A stretch of DNA of 64,000 nucleotides from Rhynchopus sp. YZ270_cl-10 (Eukaryota > Euglenozoa > Diplonemea > Diplonemida > Diplonemidae): positions 496,001 through 560,000 of the forward strand of contig OZ037872.1 in assembly GCA_964035575.1 (NCBI GenBank), in the 5' to 3' direction. Shown here piece by piece: positions 1 through 9,642 of this stretch. The notes under the pieces are model-generated. The model ran no database searches. It had not been told where the DNA came from and saw only the letters and a list, made by a program, of their open reading frames with translations. A program made the translations under genes and the position numbers. How positions within the stretch are numbered: position 1 is the first letter of the stretch; the number at the start of each line of letters is the position of its first letter.

Positions 1-1968
1 TTTTCTCGCAAATTTAATGTTTTTTTAGATTATCTGTTGGTTCAGTAGTATCTGCTGAAACATTCGTTGGTATCCTTTTGTTTGCTGTTATTGTTATCAA
101 AAAAGTATGCGTCAGAACGACCTGCTAAACAATACAGGGGAGGTTTTTTTTGTTCATTTTTATTGTTCCACGAAGAAAACACATCTGATAGGTTCTTGAG
201 GGCGTTATACTCATGGTCGGGGGTGTTTTGAGCGTTTGGTGGCAAAACCAAATACCGAATGAAAACAGTATTTCCTCTTGCCAACGCTTGGTATGCACAA
301 AAAAGAAAAAATGGAAAAAAATGGGGGTTGGTAAGGTGAAAGTTAGCGTCCATGCTTCGTCTTAGATGTGTATGAGCATGAATGTGCATGTGGCTTTACA
401 TCATGTGCACATCCACATCATGCATTTGACACAATTTATATTAAAAAAACTGGCTTGGTTCCTTGGGCAAATCCTTAATCACCACCCGGTACCCGAGGTT
501 TTTTGAAAAAAAAAAATGTGTCAGCGTATGTACAAGGATAGCTTATGGTAAGATAATTCAACCTTTTTTTTTTGAGGGAGGGGGGGAAAGAAAGAAAATT
601 CTTTTCTCTAGTAACACAATTTGGAGACAGCCAAAAAAAGCTAATTTGCTTCGAGCTAGCATTTGGCGCTGCTTTCCTTCTGTTCCATTCCCTGGCAGGG
701 AATATTCCTGTGGAAGTCTGCTCCCCCCCCTTTTTTTTTGTGTTAGGTTGGTTGTGATTTGATGTTCTCAAAGAAGGGAGAACGAATTGGACGGCACGAC
801 AGACTAGTCAGGGGTAGTGGTACTACTAGTCGGTAACGACTAGTTAGTTGCTAACTGTACCTCATGATATCGTAAAACACCAGTCGTTTGGAATGGTATC
901 ACTACGTTCCCCTGATTAGTCCGCCGTGGATAAATCTCAGCTTCTACTCAGTCACCTTGAAAAAACCTAAAAGTTTGTGCATAAAGTGTGTAATCATTCT
1001 GTGCTGATATTGTTAATTGCTGCAAAAATGCTGCAAAAAAAATATATATCACACATTCTCCGAAATTGCGTATCATTTTTCAGATTTTTCACTCACTCGG
1101 CCCAGATGCATATTTTTTATCGTCCGACCCCGGAATTGAACGTTTCGAAACCGCGCTTTCAAAAGAAATAAAAATCTCAAAAAAATAAAAAAAATCTTTT
1201 TTCTGAAATCACCGTGAGAGTTTTTACCTCCTAATCTCAGCAACAGGTGAGAAAAGGACAGATGCATAATTCTGTCTGAAAATGCGCGGAATGGTGTTTC
1301 CGGACTCCAAACTTTTCAAAGAAAAAAAAATCGAGCAATTTAGTCAAAAAACTATTAAATTGGATTGGCTCCATTGTAGAACACCCATATACAGGGCAAT
1401 TTGGCTGCAATTTGTGTGTAAAAATGGGGTTGGCTCCACCGAAACCTGGCTGACACATAGTATTTTTCCGGCGGAAAAAAATCGTCAGAATTGAAAGAAT
1501 TGTTGAAAATAATTCCAAAGAAAAAAAAAATTGGCAACTTTTGATAAAAACGTTTTTAGTGGAATAAGTCACCGAAGACCACCCAAAAAGGGGTTTCTAA
1601 CCTGATCTCTTAGGAAAGTACAGGGAATACCTGAAAACGCCCCTCCCTCCCAAAATCCTTTGCGACATGAAGAGAGGCATAAAAAAAATCGTCCGACCCC
1701 GGAATTGAACGTTTTCACACCCGATCTTTCAAAATAAAAATAAAAATATTTTTTTTGGGGCGCGAGAAATTAGTAGGATCCACCCGTCAACGCACACAGA
1801 CGTTTAATGACCTCAGGGTGCAATATTTTTTTGCAAAAAGGCGCGGAATGGCATTTCCGGAGCGATCTGAAAAAATTCCGGGGTCGGAGAATTTTTTTAG
1901 TGGAAAAATAGTCACTTTAAATTGGCTCCATGGTTGGTCACAAGTGATACGCAGTTTCGGAGAATGTG
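1..1968. other. AT-rich spacer, no supported gene
   Basis: No reading frame here looks like a real protein. It holds an imperfect inverted repeat (about 792-925), short dispersed repeats and A/T homopolymers. A short block containing GGAATTGAACG next to CCGACCCC occurs at about 1127-1145 and 1690-1710, and the CCGGGGTCGGA part returns in the other orientation near 1878. A block near 973-1025 recurs near 9088-9140. GCGCGGAATGG is found at about 1283 and 1841. Confidence 0.6.
792..925. repeat. Imperfect inverted repeat
   Basis: The left arm (GACTAGTCAGGGG) and the right arm (CCCCTGATTAGTC) are imperfect reverse complements around a centre rich in ACTAGT-like words. It is probably a decayed fold-back element. 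No flanking target duplication is clear. Confidence 0.5.
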
Positions 1969-2125
1969 TGATATAATTATTGGGTAATTATTACCCCATA
2001 ATTACACGCAGGTGTGTTTTTTGTCACGAGTGACCTAAACCCACGAGCGAAGCGAGTGGGTTTAGGGAACAAGTGACAAAAAACACACCTAAGTGTAATT
2101 ATCTGGTAATAATTTCACATAATTA
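1969..2125. repeat. Long palindrome with GTGTAATTATTACC-type arms
   Basis: This ~157 bp stretch is a near-continuous palindrome centred at about 2048 (GAGCGAAGCGAG). Going outwards, the arms carry TAAACCCAC/GTGGGTTTA, then GTCAC/GTGAC, then GGTGTG/CACACC followed by GTGTAATTA-type words. The outer words recur inside the neighbouring inverted-repeat element (about 2582-2610 and 2637-2672), so the two are probably related. Confidence 0.75.
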
Positions 2126-2131
2126 GTTTTT

Positions 2132-2741
2132 TTTTTATCGTGCAATTTTTGACGAGTGTACAAATCCGGCGAGTCCCCGTCACCCTCCAGTCACTGTATG
2201 TCGATGATGGGAGTGTGTATGTGGGGTGTATGGGAAATGTGCCTAAGTATGGATGTTGAACCGAAAAAGTGGGAGAGGGTACAATTATTTGTGATCATTC
2301 TTGGTTTGGGGTTGGGAATCACATTTCAACAAGTTGGTAACAACTGTCTATCCTTGGACGATGCGAAGCGTGAAGTTGAGGTTTCCGGTGTGTTTTTCCG
2401 GGATTTTTTTTTTTGGCGGATAATCAAAAACGTGTTTGAGGGGCCTAGAACTGCTCAAATGGGTCAAATTTTGCTTTGAATGGGCTCAAATCGTCGAAAT
2501 TAACCCTTATAGGGGGGAAAAAAAATTTTGCAGAGTCCCTTTCCCTTTGGCGACTTAGGATCACCAAAAGTGGGTTTGAGCGTGTAATTATTACCCATAA
2601 TTACACGGCTGACATTTTTGGTCGCAAATCGCTAACGATTCATAATTACACGCTTGGTAATAATTACACGCTCCCAGATTATAATTTTTGGTTCTTCCTG
2701 AAGGATTTGTACACGAGTCAAAAATTGCACGATAAAAAATA
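2132..2741. mobile_element. MITE-like element with ~37 bp terminal inverted repeats
   Basis: The left end (2132-2167) reads TTTATCGTGCAATTTTTGAC, then TGTACAAATCC. The right end (2703-2741) is its reverse complement apart from a 3-base change. No transposase frame lies between the ends, so this is a non-autonomous DNA transposon of about 610 bp. Inside are two copies of a GTGTAATTATTACC motif shared with the palindrome to its left. No target-site duplication is certain, because both flanks are T/A-rich. Confidence 0.75.
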
Positions 2742-3159
2742 AGTTAAAAGCGCTAAAACACCTCAAAACGATAAAGAAATATGAACACACCACTGAAGCA
2801 TAAGGGACAACGCAGTTGCAAAGCTGGAAAAGAAGAAAAAATAGAACCTTTAAAATATGAAAACTGAAAAACGCTCTGGTACCACGCTCCTTTGTTGACA
2901 GGGTAAGACACTATCCCCAGTCTCAGGTCACAAACATCCGATTAGTACCAAGATTCGTACACTCGAACATTTTTCCTCTAATAATGATCAAAAAAAAATA
3001 GACCAGCAACTAAATATTCACAAATATTTTTCATACAGAAAATATATTTTCTGCTTTAGCGTTCGCGAAGTCTTTTCACTGCAACAATTTTTTCGATCAT
3101 ACCAACGTTGAGGGGATGTTGAAATTTTGACAAAAAAAAAATAGTAGTGGAGTACACTC

Positions 3160-3205
3160 TAGGGTGGCTACACTAATACAACCAAGTTTTCAAAAAAAAA
3201 AAAAA
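3160..3205 (-). repeat. Dispersed repeat, copy 1
   Basis: On the minus strand this reads AAAACTTGGTTGTATTAG followed by TGTAGCCACCCTAG. The same ~45 bp occurs on the plus strand at about 45360-45405. Unlike the hairpin families, its two copies are in opposite orientation. Confidence 0.7.
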
Positions 3206-3264
3206 AATGGTTGAATTATCCTGAGACTCGCGTGCTCAGTTACCTTTGATTTTTTTTTTTTGAA

Positions 3265-3304
3265 AAGTTTATAAGATGAACCTAAGCATCTCTTAGTCAC
3301 CTAC
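3265..3304 (-). repeat. Hairpin repeat family A
   Basis: This is a short member with plus-strand AGTTTATAAGATGAACC, CTAAGC and TTAGTCACCT. It has the same orientation as all other family A copies and lies downstream of the whole gene cluster. Confidence 0.65.
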
Positions 3305-3691
3305 AAAAAAAAAAAGCGTTTGTCATTGGAAAGAATGAATACTTGTAAGATGAATAAGGAGGGAGGGGGGTTTTGTCAGAGCAGTGCTGAACACTATTTT
3401 TTTTGTTGTGTCGACAATCGCCGAGTAATCCCACCAGGGAGAATTCGGGTCTGTACGTCAATATTGGCCGAAGCCTTTGTTTGTTTGTTTTTTCCCTTTT
3501 TTCTATTGGTCATGGGGGAGAAACTAGAATAAATCACATTTGACTGTGTCTCAAAAAGAGACGTTATGGGATTAATCAGGGCGGACAGGCTTGGCAGGGC
3601 CTTGCGCTTTGATGAGGACGTCGAAAAATGAGTTGTAATATAGGTAACTATGCTGGGTCTACTTGATACACATGCCCCACCATGATTGCCT

Positions 3692-3748
3692 GAAATTTTG
3701 GTGGTGTTTAAAGTGGTTTTAAGACCACTTTAAACACCACTAAATTTC
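3692..3748. repeat. Perfect fold-back hairpin
   Basis: Two arms containing GGTGGTGTTTAAAGTGGT and its reverse complement are separated by only a few bases, giving a ~27 bp stem. It could be a very short MITE or an extruding cruciform. Confidence 0.75.
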
Positions 3749-4309
3749 AAGGAAAAAATCAGGTGGATTCCTTGAAAAGAGATGTTCATCCATCATCCTC
3801 AAAGGAAAAATTGCGTGGAGTTCACATAGGTGATGCCTACACATTATCAATTTTTCAAGAAAACTTAAAAGATGAAAATCCTTTGGGTGTGCAAAACCAC
3901 CCAACAAAAAAAAAATGTCTGGGGAAAAAAATACCAAACATTTGCCCATTTGAGCATAAAAAAGACCGAAAAATTACCACACATAATTGCGTAAACTGTT
4001 CGACGGAAGTGACATACAAAAAACCACACCAAAATTCCAACTTCACGAGAATTAGGAGCTGGTTATACAAAGAATCCCCCCCGCAAAAACAAAACATACA
4101 AAACCAAAACAAAACTTAAGCACAGACAAAACAATCTGCAACACGGCACTCTGAAGCCCTCCCCATTGGGTACACAGTGACGCGAACCCCCCCACCCTAC
4201 AAGGAAGCTCTTCCTCTGAGAGTTTTCCGCCTTCGTTCGTACGCATCGCGCGACGTAATGGTGTCTAAAGCCCATGATAGGGGCATTTTGAGTGATCTAA
4301 GCAAAAGGT

Positions 4310-4400
4310 ACTACTCAGTCACCTTGAGAAAAAAAAATTGACTTGAAATACAAAGCCCTCTCGTGAACAGTGTACCTTTGGTAATATGAACGGTGTACCG
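4310..4400 (-). repeat. Hairpin repeat families A (partial) and C
   Basis: A right-arm fragment of family A (CTCAGTCACCTTG) is followed by family C (plus strand ACTTGAAATACAAAGCCC, TCTCGTGAACAGTGTACC). The A-then-C order is repeated at 54861-54960, so the two can travel together. Confidence 0.65.
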
Positions 4401-4513
4401 GGTGGACCCTATAGGGGCCTCCATTTCGACATCTGATATGATTAAGATAGTATTTTTAGTCGAAAGATGGGTTTTTTGACAGCAGATATAAGAAAAATGA
4501 AGAGTTGCAAATG

Positions 4514-4556
4514 AAAAGTGCAAACGCCTCACTGTTCATCGGACGCAAGCACTGTT
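4514..4556 (-). repeat. Hairpin repeat family B
   Basis: Plus strand AAAGTGCAAACGCCTC followed by CGGACGCAAGCACTG. GTGC and GCAC can pair. Orientation matches the other B copies. Confidence 0.55.
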
Positions 4557-5689
4557 GAAAGGAAAAAAACTGAAAAAGGAAAAGAAAAAAAAAACAAACT
4601 TGCGAGATGAATGCGTCTCGCAAACAGATATTATTTTTTAAAAAAATATGGTAAGAAATGACACCATATATTTCGCCCGAATAGCTTTTCTATTTGCCTC
4701 AAAATGGACATTAAAAGGAAACAAGATAATTCACAGAAAACACGCACACACACACCCTCATTTTTTGCCTCTCCAAGAAGAAGAGGTTTTTTTGTAGTTT
4801 CGACAATCACCCTGTCCGAGGACGGGTTCTGTACACAAAGTCGCCCGAAGGCTAAATGAATTTCAAAGGTATAGATGCAGATCATCCTCCTTTTTTTTTT
4901 TCGATAAATTGTTGAAGGAGTGTAGTTGCCTCGGGTTGTGTTGCCACAGTTATGCAATCTCTTTTTCTCCACTTTTCATTTTTTTTAGACAATCCTAAAG
5001 CCTCGGGTTTCGTCGCCTTGGGATAACAAAGAAAGGTCCTCATGAAAGCCGCTTTTCCTGATGTCTAAGAAAAGCAACCCACAACTAAATGGGAATAATT
5101 GAAGACAACAAAAAAAAAAAAAAATACATCTACGATCGGACACAATGAGTCTCATTTGAAAAGAAACAGAAGAAAAACACGATATTATGGTGTTTGGGAA
5201 GGGAGGAGGAGGAGTGTCTTTTGCACATAAAACATTGTTTCATGCGCCCTTTTGATAATCTAAAAAAAAAAAAAGCGGTTGGCCACCACCACAAAGTCGC
5301 TCTGCACGCAGACGCTGTCTCCGTGGGCTTTCGCTACCAAGTCCTCCTCCCTCCCGCGTCCGTTCGTTCTAGATAATGAAACGGAATCAATAAAACCCCC
5401 CTCGGGGAAATTTAGAGTTTAATATAGAGACAGGTGAGATGGGTTGGGTGTGAGAAACTATTTTTTTTGCGTTTTTTTTTTTTCGGGATTTTTTTTTCTC
5501 AAAGAAACGAAAGGGTCACTGAGGGGCAAAAAAATAAAATGCGCCACGGCATCCGTCGATGCAAGGGTTAACTTGCAATGAAACAGAGAATGGACCCCCT
5601 TCTTTTCGACATCGCGCTTTACGAGTTTTCCCACGAAATTTTTATCTGTTTTTGGGAGGGGGTCAGTTAGAAGCATGCAAATAAAAGAA

Positions 5690-5772
5690 AAGTTTTTTAG
5701 ATGACCCTAAGCCTCTCGTGCTTAGTCACCTTATCATATTCGTTATCACACAGCATCAGCTGCGCTGGCTTC
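5690..5772 (-). repeat. Hairpin repeat family A, long form
   Basis: Full-length member: plus strand GATGACCCTAAGC, CTCTCGTG and CTTAGTCACCTT, then an extension TTATCATATTCGTTATC ending CAGCTGCGCTGGCTTC. The same extension follows the copies at 51941 and, in shorter form, 56236. The left arm can pair with CTTAGTCACCTT around the CTCTCGT loop. It lies ~550 bp beyond the 3' end of the J-protein gene. Confidence 0.8.
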
Positions 5773-6322
5773 CAGAAGTATAAAAACAAAACCAGATAAA
5801 ATTGTTAACTTTTTTTTGATAAAGTACTGAAGGTAGTGTAGTTGCCTCGGTTGTATTGCTACGTTTGCGCAATCTCCACTTTCAAGACCAGAAAAGAGCA
5901 AAAAATGAACCGTACCAGACACATAAGAAAAAGTTGGCCTTGACAATGCTCTCGTGATTGTGTTCTTTGGTGTATAACAGTGTACCGTGGGGCTGAACCA
6001 CGCTGTTCCTACATCCATTTCAAGGCTAACATAAAAAAGGGGAAATCATTGATAAGAGGAACCCTGAGCCTCGCAAATCACCTAGAAACATCCATGGTGA
6101 GCATAAAAAAACTAAGACATACCTTGGCCACAACTAGCTCCACCTGTGTTAAGGGACCGCCGGGTTCACATCGAAGTGACCACGCATTTGCGCCTAGCGG
6201 ACTGCCACCACGTGCCTGCAGATGGAGGGGGGTTTTTTTTTTGTGAAATCCAAATTGTGTAAATTTTGATGGCATTTTGCCTTCTCCCACAGGCCCTCTT
6301 TTTTTCCCCCTCTTTTTTGTGA

Positions 6323-7315
6323 CTAAACTTGAACCCGACCCGCTCTCTCGCAAAACCATACCCAATCCAGCCGCGCAATAGACTCGCAGACCTTCCCGTT
6401 TGATGCGGTGTCCTCCTTCTTGATGTGCCACGACGCTTCCAGCACGTCGCCACAGGATGGATCAAAGTAGAGAATGCTTTTGGAGCTTCTTTGTCTGTAC
6501 TTCGGCCGTCCGTTGAGCGAGCCTATCGCGACGAAGTCGCCGTCTACGTAGCGCGCCAGCTCCGGACAGCTTCCTGAGATGCGGATGGAGGGGCGGAGGA
6601 GCTTTTCGGTTTCCCATCCTATCGGGGTTCCATCTGGGGCACGGTTTTGCGCGGAGAAGGTGCTCATCACAGACCCCCGCAAACCCTGCCCTGTCGCAAG
6701 CAACCCCGCCAGCACCAATGACAACACCATCACCCACGCCCGCGTCGAAAACAAACACGCCGAAACCTGAGATCTCTCAGGAAACCCACCCCCAGCTACC
6801 CCCTTCGGCGTTCCCCCTCTCCCCCTAGGGGAGCCCCGAGTATATCCCATCGCTGGCGTCCCCAAATTGACGGAAGGGAACCTAGTAGAAGGTGACGTGG
6901 AATTGGACTTCATAAATGGAGAAGGCCGTTTTCTTGAGTCTGGATCTGAATTGGATGAATTTGGGGAATGATTCGCCCTCGGGTGGCTTCCTGGAGTGCG
7001 AGAACTGCGAGAACTCCCCTGGCGTTTGTAGGATCTGTTATTTTCGTCGTCGCTGTAAGAATCGGCAGACAGCGTTGGGCTAAGCTTTCTCCGTTTTTCA
7101 GGATCCGTCAAAATCTCATACGCATGGCTAATCTGTTTAAACCGCTCCTCACTCTCTCGTTTCACCGCTTCGGGTAGCCCTTCAGTCTTATCCGGGTGGA
7201 ATTTCATTGCCAACTTCTTATATGCCTGCCTCACATCCTCTGTCGTTGCGCTGACCTTCAGCTCTAAAACAGTGAACAGCTCTTCAAGGGTTTCCCCTTT
7301 GCTGCTGCGACCCAT
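6323..7315 (-). CDS. Membrane-anchored J-domain protein (DnaJ/Hsp40 family)
   Basis: A 330-residue protein with an N-terminal J domain (about residues 9-80) including the catalytic HPD at 40-42, which stimulates Hsp70 ATPase. It lacks the G/F-rich, zinc-finger and C-terminal substrate domains of type I/II proteins, so it is a type III J-protein. After a Ser/Arg/Pro-rich linker there is one hydrophobic segment (about 192-209) and a ~120-residue tail that I do not recognise. The likely topology has the J domain on the cytosolic face of an ER or other membrane, recruiting Hsp70 there (inference). The start is the first Met, directly before the domain. A pyrimidine tract and AAG lie just upstream. 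Confidence 0.85.
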   Translation of the reverse strand: MGRSSKGETLEELFTVLELKVSATTEDVRQAYKKLAMKFHPDKTEGLPEAVKRESEERFKQISHAYEILTDPEKRRKLSPTLSADSYSDDENNRSYKRQGSSRSSRTPGSHPRANHSPNSSNSDPDSRKRPSPFMKSNSTSPSTRFPSVNLGTPAMGYTRGSPRGRGGTPKGVAGGGFPERSQVSACLFSTRAWVMVLSLVLAGLLATGQGLRGSVMSTFSAQNRAPDGTPIGWETEKLLRPSIRISGSCPELARYVDGDFVAIGSLNGRPKYRQRSSKSILYFDPSCGDVLEASWHIKKEDTASNGKVCESIARLDWVWFCERAGRVQV

Positions 7316-7558
7316 AGCTTTTTAATATGATTTTGTTGGGGGGGAAATAAAGGGGGGAAGAAAATAGTAGGTCAGATCATGTGGGAGGATTTGTGTAAAA
7401 ATTCTGAGGGAGGTTTGAAGGGGGGCGAAGGATGCGTCAAATGACAGGACTCTTTGAGAAGAAAAAAGCTCTGGTCGTCTGGTTTTGGCAAATCGTTTTG
7501 TTATTTCCTGGTGCTTGCATTCTTTTTTTTGCCCCCTTTTCCCCCCAAAATATTCCCC

Positions 7559-8497
7559 TCAGTACAAGCTTGCGAGCAGCGTGGCAAAGGTTTCGTTCTC
7601 CACTGAAACCTCTGTTTGCAGGCAGGTGGTGTAGTCGTGCTTGGTCATGGACGTGAATTGCTCTTGGCTGGATGCGATGGGACAGCCCATGACTTCTACG
7701 ACTGCCACCCGGATGTCGCCGGTGTTGGAAAACTGGTTCTTCCTGGGCACTATGTACACTGTGGTGTGCGATATGAGCAGGTTGTAGGCAATGTTTCCTT
7801 CGTGCAGTGTGGACAGTGCCTTGGCGCACAAAGTCTCTGCTCCTTTGCTTAGCAGGTCAATGTGCAGTGCACGTACAGGGTATCCCTCCACCGTTGCCAC
7901 CCCTTCTAAGTCTTTGCACGCTTCCGTCCTCGCATTTTCAATGGGCCAAGTCCCGTCCTCCAAAACCAAAAAATGAAAGTGAAGATGGTTCACCGAAGCA
8001 AACGCTCCCAACGAATTGTACACCATTCTCCCAGATTCGTTTGTAGTGTTCATTTTTGAGATGAAGTTGGAGGCAAATTTTAGGTCCGATGCGGAGAGGA
8101 CTTGGGGGCGGAGTGCGTCCATGGCCGGGACGAGGAGGGAGTGGAAGAGGAACATCGGGCTGACGTTGAAGAGCAGCTGCGCCGCAGCAGCGCTGTCCGG
8201 TGGCACGACGTCTCCGTCGGTGTTGACACTGCACAGCACCTCAGCGGGTTTCGCCTTCGTGAAGTTGAACCCTGTCGTCGCCTCTGTGGTTACAACGTCC
8301 ACCCACATCGGCGAATGCCGCCCCCCACGCTTAGCCCCCCAGTGTTCATCACTGTAGCGCACTTCAAAATCGGGGTACTCCTCCCCCCCACTCAAGGCAC
8401 GTCTCTGCCACTTTCGATAGTCAGAACGACGTATGACCGGCTCCTTGTCATGTGCACACCACCACAACCGGGTCACTTCCCCAAACCCATCTCCCAT
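7559..8497 (-). CDS. GDP-hexose phosphorylase (VTC2/GDPGP1, HIT superfamily)
   Basis: A 312-residue protein of the GDP-L-galactose/GDP-D-glucose phosphorylase family. The HIT-type active site is visible as NHLHFHF (His171, His173, His175). The family signature GFNFTKAKPAEVL is at about residues 76-88 and NVSPMFLFHSLLVP at 111-124. The enzymes transfer GMP from the GDP-sugar to phosphate; plant VTC2 commits hexose to ascorbate, animal GDPGP1 clears GDP-glucose. The sequence does not decide between these. At 312 residues it is shorter than the usual ~385-440, with the N-terminus short, so an upstream 5' exon is possible. The Met at 8497 follows CTCTTAG by six bases. Confidence 0.82.
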   Translation of the reverse strand: MGDGFGEVTRLWWCAHDKEPVIRRSDYRKWQRRALSGGEEYPDFEVRYSDEHWGAKRGGRHSPMWVDVVTTEATTGFNFTKAKPAEVLCSVNTDGDVVPPDSAAAAQLLFNVSPMFLFHSLLVPAMDALRPQVLSASDLKFASNFISKMNTTNESGRMVYNSLGAFASVNHLHFHFLVLEDGTWPIENARTEACKDLEGVATVEGYPVRALHIDLLSKGAETLCAKALSTLHEGNIAYNLLISHTTVYIVPRKNQFSNTGDIRVAVVEVMGCPIASSQEQFTSMTKHDYTTCLQTEVSVENETFATLLASLY

Positions 8498-9642
8498 TGC
8501 TCCCTAAGAGATTCCCAGTATTTGGTTTTGGTGCAGAAATGGAAATTGCAAAGTGCAGACGCGCTCTGTGGAGCACCGGATGTTCTAAGAAACGAGAGAA
8601 GGGTCGGGTATCTAATCCTCTTTGTGCTAGTTTGAAAGTTTGAAGGATCCAACAGGTAAGAAATAATGTAAATGAAAGAGATTCCGTTTTTTTTTTCTTC
8701 TGCGTTCTGTCGTTCATTGGAGAGAGTTAGACCAAATTGCGAGAACAAACAAAAAATAATCTGAACAGTAACATCACCGCAATCGGAATAATCGTAAAAA
8801 AAGGTCGAACTTCCAGAAAAAATCCTGAAAAGGTCGAATATATTTATGACTATTTTTCCGATGGCGGCATATCAAACTGATCTGTCCTTACCAATCCTTA
8901 CTATGTTCGGTTTCCGATAACACTATGGGTATGCATCAAATAGAAAGGGAAGTTGATATGTGCATAAACATCTCTGGGACGCATGGGTTGTTGAACCCCC
9001 CCGGAGTGTTGCCCATGGGGAAGTTGTTTGAAAGGAAAACTGTACGCAAAAAATAAAGGTTGAAATGTGCTAAAACGCAGTTTTTTGTTTGTGCGTAAAG
9101 TGTGTAATAAATATTCTGTGGTGATATTTTTATTACTGCAATACGCTCCCACTGACTACCTGGCAGTGAAGAGGAGACCTCTTTAAGGCCAAAAAAAAAT
9201 CCATGAAAAGAGTGGGGATGCTTTGTGAAGACATCGTCAAAAGACCTTTGGGGAAAAAAAAGGGGGGGGACGAGGTTGATCTGTGTAATATATTGCACGG
9301 CTGAAGGCTAGGGTGCTGGCAGACAGACAAACACCACTCCCGAGAGAGGACAGATGCCCCCCCCTCCATTTTTTTCTCCTTGGGATCAACAAAACAACCA
9401 TGCACAACTACGCAAGGTTCGTTAGCCCCACGTAGCCAAAACAAAGGGGAATGTGGGCGCAAACATCGCTTGAAAAATGAGCGAGAAAATTGATTTCCCC
9501 CCTAATACTGCACTGATCTCAAACACAATACTCCGCACTCCTCCCAATCCCTGCGCTTAGAAAACACAGACCAAAAGTGTTCGAAAGGCAGACCCCCAGA
9601 ACCCCCCTTGTCCCCGACCCCCACCAAAAACAAAGATATTGC
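8498..9642. other. Intergenic spacer
   Basis: No gene supported. It contains a family B hairpin repeat (8938-9000), a ~50 bp copy (9088-9140) of the 973-1025 repeat (GTAAAGTGTGTAAT core), and homopolymer runs. Confidence 0.6.
8938..9000 (-). repeat. Hairpin repeat family B
   Basis: Plus strand GAAGTTGATATGTGCA, CATCTCTGGGACGCATGG, then GGGTTGTTGAACCCCC, which can itself form a stem. The last block recurs in the copy at 58084-58150 as GGGTTGTCGAACCCCC. Confidence 0.6.

Larger units (their letters stand above)
2742..6322. other. Spacer without supported gene
   Basis: Downstream of the leftmost gene I see no convincing coding sequence. The stretch contains a perfect fold-back (3692-3748), members of all three short hairpin-repeat families (3265, 4300-4400, 4516, 5690) and a ~60 bp block present twice (about 4903-4962 and 5816-5875, sharing GTGTAGTTGCCTCGG). 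Confidence 0.6.

Noticed and set aside
1127-1710. tRNA-like B-box string (GTTCAATTCC on the minus strand) followed by an acceptor-like block
   Set aside because: No A-box, anticodon arm or matching 5' acceptor strand; the repeated short block is better called a dispersed repeat.
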